A stretch of 43,898 bases of DNA from positions 1 to 43,898 of the forward strand of contig CAKUKP010000010.1 in NCBI GenBank assembly GCA_934663625.1, in the 5' to 3' direction. The stretch is from an uncultured Clostridia bacterium (GTDB taxonomy: Bacteria > Bacillota > Clostridia > Christensenellales > Aristaeellaceae). Both the position numbers and the translations under genes were made by a program. Shown here piece by piece: positions 23,799 to 31,059 of the stretch. The notes under the pieces were generated by a model. It was not told the DNA's origin and did no database searches. It saw nothing but the letters and a program-made list of their open reading frames with translations. Numbering within the stretch: position 1 is the first letter of the stretch; each line of letters opens with the position of its first letter.

Positions 23799-24514
23799 TA
23801 CCAGATCACCTCCTGCGGCTGCATCGCGGGGAAGCGCATCACGGTCTGATCGCGCAATTGCAGGTGCATCTGCCCCGCCGTATCCAGGCTGGCGAGGTAC
23901 ACGTTCGCGTATGCGATGCCGCGCCCCTTCAGGATGTCTGTCAGCCACTTTCGATCCTTCCCCGCCGTGCGCAGGTTGTTATCCTGCATGCGCCCATCCA
24001 TGATCAGGGTCAGCGGCAGCCCTTCATATTCGGTCTGCACGTTCAGATCGCCGGTTTCTGCGGGGCGATGCGCTGCGGCGGGAAACGCCGAAATCGCGCC
24101 GTTCGCTTCGATGATCGCCGTGCCTACCTGCGCGGGATCCAGATAACCCGCGCTGCGCAGTCCCTCCAGCAGATCGGACAGCGAAAGGCACAGGCGGTTC
24201 AATTCCTTCCGGTTGATTACCCCGCGCGATACCACCACGGCGGGCTTGCCGGATATGATCGCGCGCATTCGATCCGATTTCATGCAGATCAGCGTAAGAA
24301 TGCCGTGTAACACGATTACCGCCGCCACCGGCAGCAGCCCGTACAGCAGCGGCGTATTTACCCCGCCGATCGGGCCGGATATGATGTCCGCCAGCAGGAT
24401 GGTAAACGCCAGTTCATAGGGCTGAAATTCGCCCAGCTGATGCTTGCCCAGCGCGCGCATCGATAGAATCATCACCGCGTACAGCAGCATGGCGCGGAAA
24501 AACAATGTAAACAT
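23798..24514 (-). CDS. DUF421 (YetF-like) membrane protein
   Basis: The 238-aa protein has three N-terminal membrane segments ('FFRAMLLYAVMILSMRALGK', 'YELAFTILLADIISGPI', 'LLPVAAVIVLHGILTLI'). Two small cytoplasmic domains of the DUF421 type follow, including 'IISGKPAVVVSRGVINRKELNRLCLSLSDLLEGLRSAGYLDPAQVGTAIIEANG'. The ATG at 24514 has a GGAGGA SD. It is coupled to the DUF4363 gene and divergent from the LytTR regulator across 150 bp. YetF-type proteins have been tied to membrane or spore physiology, but the exact role is not established. Confidence 0.9.
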   Translation of the reverse strand: MFTLFFRAMLLYAVMILSMRALGKHQLGEFQPYELAFTILLADIISGPIGGVNTPLLYGLLPVAAVIVLHGILTLICMKSDRMRAIISGKPAVVVSRGVINRKELNRLCLSLSDLLEGLRSAGYLDPAQVGTAIIEANGAISAFPAAAHRPAETGDLNVQTEYEGLPLTLIMDGRMQDNNLRTAGKDRKWLTDILKGRGIAYANVYLASLDTAGQMHLQLRDQTVMRFPAMQPQEVIW

Positions 24515-24544
24515 ATTCGTCCTCCGGTTGTTTTTTTCTATTGT

Positions 24545-24642
24545 GTCCCGCGGGACGGAAAAATATAGAACGGAAAATCCTGTTCGGATTCTGCATATAT
24601 TTCTGAAAACATATTGCGGTTGTATGGTTATTCATTTATAAT
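24545..24642. promoter_or_regulatory. DUF421-LytTR divergent control region
   Basis: For the LytTR gene, TTGCGG (24614-24619), a 17-nt spacer and TATAAT (24637-24642), 22 nt before the start codon. A perfect 12-bp palindrome, GTCCCGCGGGAC (24545-24556), lies on the DUF421 side and is a possible operator. A clear minus-strand promoter was not found. Confidence 0.6.
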
Positions 24643-24664
24643 AAGAAACGTACCGAAAGGGTGA

Positions 24665-25378
24665 ATGATGATGAATATAGTGTTATTGGATAATGTAGCC
24701 GCGCACAATGCGCAGATGCGCATGGTGATTCAGCGAATCTGCGATGAAGAACGGCTTCCCTGCGAATTCAAGCTGGAAGCGACCAGCTTCGAAGAAGTGA
24801 TCGAATACGCCGAATCGAACCCGCCGCTGACGGTGTATTTTCTGGATATCCGGCTGGAGGCGGAAAAAACGGGCATCGATCTATGCCGCCTGCTGCCGCG
24901 GGAAAACGTGCGCGATCGATACATATTCGTATCCGCCTATCCGCATTACGCGCTGGAATGCCTGAATGTACACGCCTACGATCTGCTGCTGAAGCCCGTG
25001 GATCTGGATGCGCTGCGCAACTGCCTGATTTCCGTCTATCGCGATATTCAGGCGGATGGATCCGAAATGGTGGATATCCACATCGGCTCCCGCGTGATTC
25101 GTATGCCGGTGAACAACATCTATTATATCGAAGCGCAGGGGCACAACGTGGTTGCGCATACATCGCGCGGCAATTTCACATGGGCGGCGACGATCTCCGG
25201 CATGAAGGAAATGCTGAAGGATTACAGCTTCGTGCAGACGCACCGGCGCTATCTGGCGAACCGCGCGCACATCGCCGAATGGGATACCAATTCGGATACG
25301 ATTCTGGTGCACGGCGAAGCCCTGCCCTTCGCGCGCAGAATTCGAAAGGAAATGGCGAGGGGGGTGCAGCATGACTGA
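24665..25378 (+). CDS. LytTR-family response regulator (AgrA/LytR type)
   Basis: The 237-aa protein has a receiver domain with phospho-acceptor Asp61 ('YFLDIRL') and the conserved Lys110 ('LLLKPVD'), then a LytTR DNA-binding domain from about residue 135 ('MPVNNIYYIEAQGHNVVAHTSRG', 'FVQTHRRYLANRAHIAEW'). Three in-frame ATGs lie at 24665, 24668 and 24671 after a GAAAGGG SD; the second or third has better spacing, so the start is uncertain by two codons. The gene overlaps its sensor kinase by 8 nt. No agrB or agrD peptide gene is visible nearby, so the signal is unknown. Confidence 0.95.
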   Translation: MMMNIVLLDNVAAHNAQMRMVIQRICDEERLPCEFKLEATSFEEVIEYAESNPPLTVYFLDIRLEAEKTGIDLCRLLPRENVRDRYIFVSAYPHYALECLNVHAYDLLLKPVDLDALRNCLISVYRDIQADGSEMVDIHIGSRVIRMPVNNIYYIEAQGHNVVAHTSRGNFTWAATISGMKEMLKDYSFVQTHRRYLANRAHIAEWDTNSDTILVHGEALPFARRIRKEMARGVQHD

Positions 25379-26747
25379 TAATACCACCCTGCTGGTCATG
25401 AGCCTCGCGCGCGAGGTGTACGCCAGCCTGATCACCATCATTTTCTATGCCTGGTTCGCCCGCCTGCGCTACAATTGGCCGATGCGCGTTCGCCGCATAT
25501 TGATCTGCACGGGCATCAATTTTCTGGTGCACGCCTATACGCGCTTCTTCGTGCCGCGCGAAGTGGTTTCCTATCTGATCACCGCGGTGGATCTGATCGT
25601 CGTAACCCGCATATTGTGGTATCCCCATCGGGGGTTTGCGTATTGGACGGCGTTTTTCTTCGCCTTCTGCTGCGCTACGGTGCAGGAATTGTGCGTCGCG
25701 CTGCTGTATACGGCGCTTTCCCCGCACCCCGAGGTCATCCTGCAATTTATGGGCAGGGATCTGTATATGCTGGATCCCAGAACCATACCTGCCCTGTTTC
25801 TGGCGACCGCCGTTGCGATGCTCGTTCCGCCGTTCGTGGTGCAGTGCTTCAAAAAGCCGCTGAAGAGCGAACACAAGCGGCAGCGTGGCTGGGTGTATTT
25901 CGTGCGCTTCGGCTTGATTCTGGTGCTGCTGTTTACGGTTCTGGTCATCTATGGTCAGCGCATGGATATGCTTCTGTATACCGAGGTTGGATCCGATACG
26001 CCGCTGCGATTGATGCTGCTCAACCTGCCCGAAATTATGGTGTACATGCTGGGCGTGGTGCTGCTGTTGTTCTACGGATTTCAGGATATTCAGCAGTACA
26101 AGCTGCACCAGCGCAATCAGACGCTGCTGGATAAGAATATCGCCTACCAGCGCGTTATCGACAGCACGCGCGAATTCCGCCACAACATTGCCAACATGAT
26201 CTACGGGCTGGAAGGCATTATTCTAACGCGCGATATGGAAAAGATCGAACGGTATTATGCCGAAATGTCCCATCGATGCGCGCTGATCAACAATGAAAAC
26301 GCGGTGGCGCTCAACCGATTGACGGATGCTTCGCTCACCGCGCTGATCCTGCGCAAGCTGGATATCGCGGAGGAAAAGCAGATTCTGTTTTATCTGAATG
26401 TGGATTCCGGATTTACCTTCGACAGCCTGCCTTCGCACCGCCTGTGCGAAGCGATGGGCAATCTGATGGATAATGCGCTGGAGGCGGCGCAGCAATCCAC
26501 ATCGCCGCAGATCAATCTGATGCTGCGCAGCACGCCGGAATACGATGAAATCCTGCTGGACAATACGTATTCCGAGGCTTCCGATTTGTCCTTCCTGTCC
26601 GGCGATGCGAAAAGCTCCAAGGAGGGGCATCAGGCGATCGGCATATCGTCCGTGCGGAAAATTCTGGCGAAATACCCGAACGCGTGCTTTAATATGTACG
26701 TGCAGGGACGCTACATCGAAGCCAGCCTATGCGAATACAAGCGCTAG
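25371..26747 (+). CDS. AgrC-like sensor histidine kinase (GHKL)
   Basis: The 458-aa protein has about six N-terminal membrane segments (to about residue 240), a short coiled linker, a phospho-acceptor region with His271 ('EFRHNIANMIYGLEG'), and a GHKL ATPase domain with N-box 'NLMDNALEAAQQS' and G-box 'GHQAIGISSVRKIL'. This is the quorum-sensing/peptide-sensing type that pairs with LytTR regulators. Its start overlaps the regulator gene, so the two are translationally coupled. The stop codon (TAG at 26745-26747) abuts a repeat hairpin GCGGGCTGTGCCCGC. The peptide or other signal is unknown. Confidence 0.93.
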   Translation: MTDNTTLLVMSLAREVYASLITIIFYAWFARLRYNWPMRVRRILICTGINFLVHAYTRFFVPREVVSYLITAVDLIVVTRILWYPHRGFAYWTAFFFAFCCATVQELCVALLYTALSPHPEVILQFMGRDLYMLDPRTIPALFLATAVAMLVPPFVVQCFKKPLKSEHKRQRGWVYFVRFGLILVLLFTVLVIYGQRMDMLLYTEVGSDTPLRLMLLNLPEIMVYMLGVVLLLFYGFQDIQQYKLHQRNQTLLDKNIAYQRVIDSTREFRHNIANMIYGLEGIILTRDMEKIERYYAEMSHRCALINNENAVALNRLTDASLTALILRKLDIAEEKQILFYLNVDSGFTFDSLPSHRLCEAMGNLMDNALEAAQQSTSPQINLMLRSTPEYDEILLDNTYSEASDLSFLSGDAKSSKEGHQAIGISSVRKILAKYPNACFNMYVQGRYIEASLCEYKR

Positions 26748-26812
26748 CGGGCTGTGCCCGCTGCCAGCTGCAGGCTGTGCCCGCTTCCAGCTGCTGCCGC
26801 GCTGGGAAAGAC

Positions 26813-26919
26813 GAAGCTGTGCCCCCATAAGTTCAAGGGGCACAGCTTCTTTGTTTCTATCCGATTCTGGCTTATCTCAAATTCCCGTTTTGATGCCCAT
26901 AGATTTAAGGCATCAAAAC
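26813..26919 (+). repeat. Double hairpin with conserved loops, copy 4
   Basis: Hairpin 1 (26813-26849) has the perfect 13-bp stem GAAGCTGTGCCCC with loop CATAAGTTCAA, identical to copy 1 although nearly the whole stem differs. Hairpin 2 (26887-26919) has the stem GTTTTGATGCC and loop CATAGATTTAA. The linker starts TTTGTTTCTATCC. Confidence 0.85.
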
Positions 26920-27427
26920 TTATGTGGGTTTATAGCAGCAGGATCATCCGTAACCTTGCCTTCCTCTGACGAGGAAGGTGCCGACGTAGTCGGCGAAAGG
27001 AGAGATAACGTACATTTCGAATTACAGCCGGTTCTGCGAAACGGGCTTCTCTCCCTCAGTCTGTGCTGACGCACAGCCAGCTCCCCCATCAGGTGGAGCC
27101 GAGGAACGAACGGTCGTTCTCCTTGCCTTCCTCTGACGAGGAAGGTGGCAGCGGCATTTGTCGCTGTCGGAAGGAGAGATAACGCACCGATCGAGTTCTG
27201 TTGGTTCTGCGATACGGGCTTCTCTCCCTCAGTCGGCTGCGCCGACAGCTCCCCCATCAGGTGGAGCCGAGGAACGAACGGTCGTAATCCTTGCCTTCCT
27301 CTGACGAGGAAGGTGGCAGCGGCATTTGTCGCTGACGGAAGGAGAGATAACGCACCGATCGAGTTCTGCTGGTTCTGCGAAACGGGCTTCTCTCCCTCAG
27401 TCTGTGCTGACGCACAGCCAGCTCCCT

Positions 27428-27535
27428 TTAGCAGTCGCGCTTCTGCTTGCAGCAAGCGCGACCAGCCGCCACGAATCCTTTGGATTCGTCCGGCGCGCTG
27501 CCGAAACCCTGCACAGCAGGGTCTTCGGTGCGTAC
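27428..27535 (+). repeat. Loop-inserted module M2, copy 3
   Basis: About 108 nt from TTAGCAGTCGCG to TCTTCGGTGCGTAC, inserted between AGCTCCC and CATCAGGTGGAGC. The two neighbouring tandem units keep the uninterrupted AGCTCCCCCATCAGGTGGAG. Internal stems differ from copy 2 but remain paired: GTCGCGCTT/AAGCGCGAC and CGAATCC-TTT-GGATTCG. Confidence 0.85.
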
Positions 27536-27665
27536 CATCAGGTGGAGCCGAGGAACGAACGGTCGTAATCCTTGCCTTCCTCTGACGAGGAAGGTGTCAG
27601 CCAAAGGCTGACGGAAGGAGAGATAACGTACATCTCGAATTACAGCTGACAGTATCGGCTTCCGC

Positions 27666-28250
27666 TCACAGTGCCGCGACGATTTCGTGAACCCCTGCTT
27701 CGTCGGGGCGCATGATTTCGATGGTATCGGCGAGCAGCCGATCCAGCTCCCAGCCGAGCATTTCCGCGCCCTCGCGGATTACATCGCGGGAACAGCCCGC
27801 GGCGAATTTCTTATCCTTGAATTTCTTCTTCAGGCTGGAAAGTTCCATATCCTGAATGGATTTGCTGGGGCGCATCAGCGCCGCCGCGCCGATTAAGCCG
27901 GTCAGTTCGTCCACGGCGTAGAGCACCTTTTCCATTTCATGTTCCGGCTTCGCGTCCGAACAGCGGCCGTAGCCGTGGCTGATGATGGCGTGGATCATGT
28001 CCTCGCCCACGCCCGCTTCGCGCAGCAACTCCGGCGCCTTTTGGCAATGCTGCTGCGGGTACAGTTCAAAATCGATATCGTGCAGAAGTCCCACGATGCC
28101 CCAGAAATCCGCGTCCGCGCCATAGCCCAGCTTTTCGGCGTAGCGGCGCATCGCGGCTTCCACGGTCAGCCCGTGCTGGATGTGGAAATGATCCTGATTG
28201 TATTTGCGCAGAAGATCATACGCCTGATCGCGCGTGATATTGCTCTTCAT
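27666..28250 (-). CDS. HD-domain hydrolase
   Basis: The 194-aa protein carries an HD phosphohydrolase domain: 'HGLTVEAAMRRYAEKLGYGADADFWGIVGLLHDIDFELYP' gives the first His and the HD pair, 'IISHGYGR' a further metal ligand, and 'AVDELTGLIGAAALMRP' the last Asp. Such proteins hydrolyse phosphomonoesters or nucleotides; the substrate is not readable. The ATG at 28250 has a GGGGATG SD. It follows the UPF0173 gene by 12 nt in the same direction and ends at repeat block D. Confidence 0.88.
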   Translation of the reverse strand: MKSNITRDQAYDLLRKYNQDHFHIQHGLTVEAAMRRYAEKLGYGADADFWGIVGLLHDIDFELYPQQHCQKAPELLREAGVGEDMIHAIISHGYGRCSDAKPEHEMEKVLYAVDELTGLIGAAALMRPSKSIQDMELSSLKKKFKDKKFAAGCSRDVIREGAEMLGWELDRLLADTIEIMRPDEAGVHEIVAAL

Positions 28251-28262
28251 AATTTCATCCCC

Positions 28263-28898
28263 TTATTTGTAGGCCATGATGATCGTCTTCGGCAGGCTGC
28301 CCACGTTATCGTGGGTGATTTCGATTTCGCGCGGCATGCGCACGGCGTGCATATCGCGTTCAAACTGTTCTTCGGTGCTGATCGGCCAATCGGCGATCGC
28401 GTCGGTCTTGAAGTGCATCGCGATGGCGACGCGCGGCTTCAGTTCGCGGATGATCTCCTCCGCCTGCCGGGTATCGATGGTGAAATGGCCGCCGACGGGC
28501 AGAAGCAGCACGTCCAGATCCGCCAGCGCTTCCATCTGATGCTTGTTCGGGATGTGACCCAGATCGCCGATGTGCGCGATGGAAAGCCCTTCGCCGTCGA
28601 TGCGGAACATCAGGTTTTTGCCGCGCAGCGCGCCCTGCTCCGGATCGTGGAAGGATTGCGTGGCGGTGATGCGCAGATCGCCCACCTTGAAGCTGCCCGC
28701 CGTCATGATGGTTTCAAAATGGCCGCTCAGCGATTGCACGTGGTTGTGGTCGAAATGATCATGGCTGATCAGCGCCGCGTCGCAGGTCTCGGTGCAGGGC
28801 GGATAGGGCACGGTTTCATCGTAGGGATCGGTGATCAGCACGGTGCCGTCGTCATAGGTAAATTTGAAGCAGGAATGCGCGATGTATTTCAGTTTCAT
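28263..28898 (-). CDS. UPF0173-type metal-dependent hydrolase (metallo-beta-lactamase fold)
   Basis: The 211-aa protein begins at the ATG at 28898 (MKLKYIAHSCFKFTYDDG) with a GGAGG SD. The N-terminal AHSCF with its early metal-binding His, the HDHFDHNH motif, 'IAHIGDLGH' and 'AMHFKTDAI' match the YtkL/UPF0173 group of small beta-lactamase-fold hydrolases. The substrate is unknown. It lies directly upstream of the HD hydrolase and is likely cotranscribed with it. Confidence 0.9.
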   Translation of the reverse strand: MKLKYIAHSCFKFTYDDGTVLITDPYDETVPYPPCTETCDAALISHDHFDHNHVQSLSGHFETIMTAGSFKVGDLRITATQSFHDPEQGALRGKNLMFRIDGEGLSIAHIGDLGHIPNKHQMEALADLDVLLLPVGGHFTIDTRQAEEIIRELKPRVAIAMHFKTDAIADWPISTEEQFERDMHAVRMPREIEITHDNVGSLPKTIIMAYK

Positions 28899-28937
28899 GA
28901 ATAAAACCTCCGGATTCAATATGAATTTGATGCTATT

Positions 28938-29399
28938 CTAGCACAGATTCAGCATTTCGTCCAGTACCGCCAGCGCATAAATTCCGCCGCCCTCGCCGAT
29001 GCGCAGCGAAACCGCCGCCATCTGGCGCACGGCGCGGTCAAAATCCGCGATTTCGCCGTCCGTCGGGCGGCTTTCGGAAAGCTTCAATCCGCGCACGAAC
29101 AGATCGATCGCCGCGCGCGCGGGCACCTGTCCCCGAAAGCGGGCAAGGCTTGCACTCAGATGCCCGACGGGCGCGTGATCGCGCTCAAAGGCGTATATCC
29201 AGCGATCCTCCGGCGTGAGCGCGATCAGATTGCCGCGCGCCTCCGCCGAAAAGCCCGGTACGGCTGCAAAATCGGGATCGATGATCTTCGCGTTCGTGAC
29301 CAGCAGCGCGCCGCCGCGATCGCGCTTTAGAAATGCGCCCGCCGGCAGATGTGCGCAGATTGCGCGCCGCATCTGGCTGATGATGGGTTCAATCGGCAT
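28938..29399 (-). CDS. Hypothetical protein
   Basis: I do not recognise this 153-aa protein. The likely start is the ATG at 29399 (MPIEPIISQMRRAICAHLP), which overlaps the end of the NAD(P)HX repair gene by 11 nt and has AGGGAAT or the more distant GGAGG as SD; an upstream frame start at 29429 is less likely. No membrane segment or clear motif is visible. The N-terminal part looks like a small alpha/beta domain ('GALLVTNAKIIDPDF', 'EARGNLIALTPEDRWIYAFERD') and the C-terminal part is helical ('IADFDRAVRQMAAVSLRIGEGGGIYALAVLDEML'). Base composition matches its neighbours, and the overlap suggests translational coupling. Confidence 0.65.
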   Translation of the reverse strand: MPIEPIISQMRRAICAHLPAGAFLKRDRGGALLVTNAKIIDPDFAAVPGFSAEARGNLIALTPEDRWIYAFERDHAPVGHLSASLARFRGQVPARAAIDLFVRGLKLSESRPTDGEIADFDRAVRQMAAVSLRIGEGGGIYALAVLDEMLNLC

Positions 29400-30846
29400 A
29401 TTCCCTGCATACCTCCGGCAGAAATTCAATCAGATCGGCGGAATTTGCCGCACGCCGCCCGTATTTGCGCTCGGCGGCTTCGCCGCACAGGCCGTGCAGC
29501 TCGCACGCCGCGGCGGCGGTTTGCAGAATCGTTCGATCGGCGCGCTCCGCCAACAGCGCGCCGAGGATGCCGGTATATACGTCGCCCGAACCGCCGCGCG
29601 CCATGCAGCAGGAGCCGGATGCGCTGACGTATGCGCCCGCCGCATCGGCGATCGCGCGGCTCGCGCCCTTCAGCACCGCGCAGCAGCCGCGGCCGGCAAG
29701 TTCGCGTGCGTCCGATACGGGATCAGCACAGGGATGCCCCAGCAGCCTCGCCGCCTCGCCGGGGTGCGGCGTGAGCACGTGGTGCGGCCGCAGCAGCGCG
29801 GAAAGCTCCGGATGCATCGATAATACGTTCAGCGCGTCCGCATCGATGGCGGCGGGCAGACCGGATTCCAGAACGATCCGCAGAATTTCGGGATCGAACG
29901 CGCGCGTAAGCCCGCAGCCGATGGAAACGGCGGTCTTGCCGGTCAGCGCGGCGCATACGTTTTCCGCACTCAGCGGTATGCACATCGCGCAGGGCGCGAG
30001 CGTCTGTAAGATTGGCATGATTTCGACAGGGCACGCGATGGTCACAAGCCCCGCGCCGGTGCGCAGCGCGGCGCGCGCGCACAGCGCCGCAGCGCCCGCC
30101 ATGCCCATCGATCCCGCGATGATCAGCAGATGGCCGCAGCCGCCTTTGTGCAGATTTCGCCGCCGCGGCGCAAACAGCGAATGCAGATCGCGCGGCTCGA
30201 TCAGGTCGGGCGCGTCCTGCGGAAAGATCGAATCGGGAAAACCGATATCGCGCACGATGATTTCACCGCACACGTCCAGTCCGTCCTGCAAAACGAGGCC
30301 GGTTTTGATGCGCTGCAGGGTTGCGGTCATGTCCGCGCGCACGCAGGGATCGCACGCCGCGCCGGTGCGCCCGTTCAGTCCGGAGGGAATATCGCAGGCG
30401 AGCACGCGCCCGCGGCTTGCGTTCATATGGCGGATGATCCGCGCCGCGTTCCCCTCCGGTACGCGGGAAAGGCCGGTTCCATAGATGCAGTCGATCCAGA
30501 GCGCCGCATCCGCATCGGAAGCCGCGTCCAGAAATGGAACGTTCGCTTCGCGCGCGCGGCGGGCGTTTTCGATCGCGTCCGCGGATTTCGGCGGCGCGAT
30601 GGGCAGAACGGATACATCGTACCCGCGCGATTTCAGTATGCGCGCGCAGGCGTAGCCGTCCCCGCCGTTGCCGCCGGTTCCGCATACCGCGATCACGTTT
30701 TCGCGGATTTCGCCGAAGTATTCCATGGCGCAGTCCGCCAGCGCGCACGCCGCGCGCTCCATTGCTTCGATGGAAGTATCCGCGCCGCCTGCAAAATAGG
30801 CGCGCTCACAATCGCGCATGGTTTCAGGATCGATCAGATGCCGCAT
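29389..30846 (-). CDS. nnr: Bifunctional NAD(P)H-hydrate epimerase / ADP-dependent dehydratase
   Basis: This enzyme repairs hydrated NADH and NADPH. The N-terminal half (about 1-205) is the YjeF_N epimerase with 'VCGTGGNGGDGYACAR' and 'WIDCIYGTGL'. The C-terminal half is the ribokinase-like YjeF_C dehydratase with 'HKGGCGHLLIIAGSMGMAGA', 'LTPHPGEAARLLG' and 'ARGGSGDVYTGILGALLA'. At 485 aa it has the usual length for the fused form. The ATG at 30846 has a CGGAGG SD, and a promoter with an extended TGCTATAAT -10 box lies at 30887-30895. It is divergent from the moxR operon. Confidence 0.96.
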   Translation of the reverse strand: MRHLIDPETMRDCERAYFAGGADTSIEAMERAACALADCAMEYFGEIRENVIAVCGTGGNGGDGYACARILKSRGYDVSVLPIAPPKSADAIENARRAREANVPFLDAASDADAALWIDCIYGTGLSRVPEGNAARIIRHMNASRGRVLACDIPSGLNGRTGAACDPCVRADMTATLQRIKTGLVLQDGLDVCGEIIVRDIGFPDSIFPQDAPDLIEPRDLHSLFAPRRRNLHKGGCGHLLIIAGSMGMAGAAALCARAALRTGAGLVTIACPVEIMPILQTLAPCAMCIPLSAENVCAALTGKTAVSIGCGLTRAFDPEILRIVLESGLPAAIDADALNVLSMHPELSALLRPHHVLTPHPGEAARLLGHPCADPVSDARELAGRGCCAVLKGASRAIADAAGAYVSASGSCCMARGGSGDVYTGILGALLAERADRTILQTAAAACELHGLCGEAAERKYGRRAANSADLIEFLPEVCREYAD

Positions 30847-30886
30847 GGGTTCGCCCTCCGTACAAAATCATGACTTTCCAGTGAAT

Positions 30887-30951
30887 ATTATAGCACAAAA
30901 CCGGCTGGCTGTGGCGTTTTTATTGTTTTTCCTCCGCAAAAACGTTATACT
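30887..30951. promoter_or_regulatory. Divergent promoters of nnr (minus) and moxR (plus)
   Basis: Minus: extended -10 TGCTATAAT (30895-30887) without a good -35. Plus: TTGTTT (30923-30928), a 17-nt spacer and TATACT (30946-30951), giving a leader of about 100 nt before moxR. Confidence 0.55.
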
Positions 30952-31059
30952 ACCATTGGATGATTATTGGAGCGGCAGGAACAATTTGCGTCCGCTCCGC
31001 CGTCTAAAGTCCAAAGGAAATATACAGTCGGAAGAAAGCCGTTTAAAGGAGATACCGAT

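Larger units (their letters stand above)
26748..27655. repeat. Hairpin-module repeat block D, with three tandem units (no gene)
   Basis: This is the largest repeat block. After the kinase stop come two GCGGGC/GGGC-type tail modules, a double hairpin (26813-26919), and a partial family-1 unit (about 26950-27006). Three tandem units follow, whose CTTCTCTCCCTCAGTC starts fall at 27046, 27219 and 27387 (periods 173 and 168). The third carries module M2 at 27428-27535. Linkers between units share AACGCACCGATCGAGTTCTG. The block ends at the 3' end of the HD hydrolase gene. Open frames of 146, 174 and 180 codons here are repeat translations on overlapping strands. Confidence 0.88.

Noticed and set aside
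26913..27585. Frames of 146-180 codons in repeat block D with 'SLTEGEIT'-like phrases
   Set aside because: The phrases come from translating the repeat flanks (CTCCCTCAG, CGGAAGGAGAG) and recur in every block on both strands. They should not be annotated as proteins.
6741..27655. Reading the repeat blocks as CRISPR arrays
   Set aside because: There are no short direct repeats with regular unique spacers. The period in block D is about 170 bp, the variable parts are self-complementary, and no cas gene is present.
26748..27655. An insertion sequence or integrase element in block D
   Set aside because: No transposase or integrase frame, no terminal inverted repeats bounding the block and no clear target duplication were seen.
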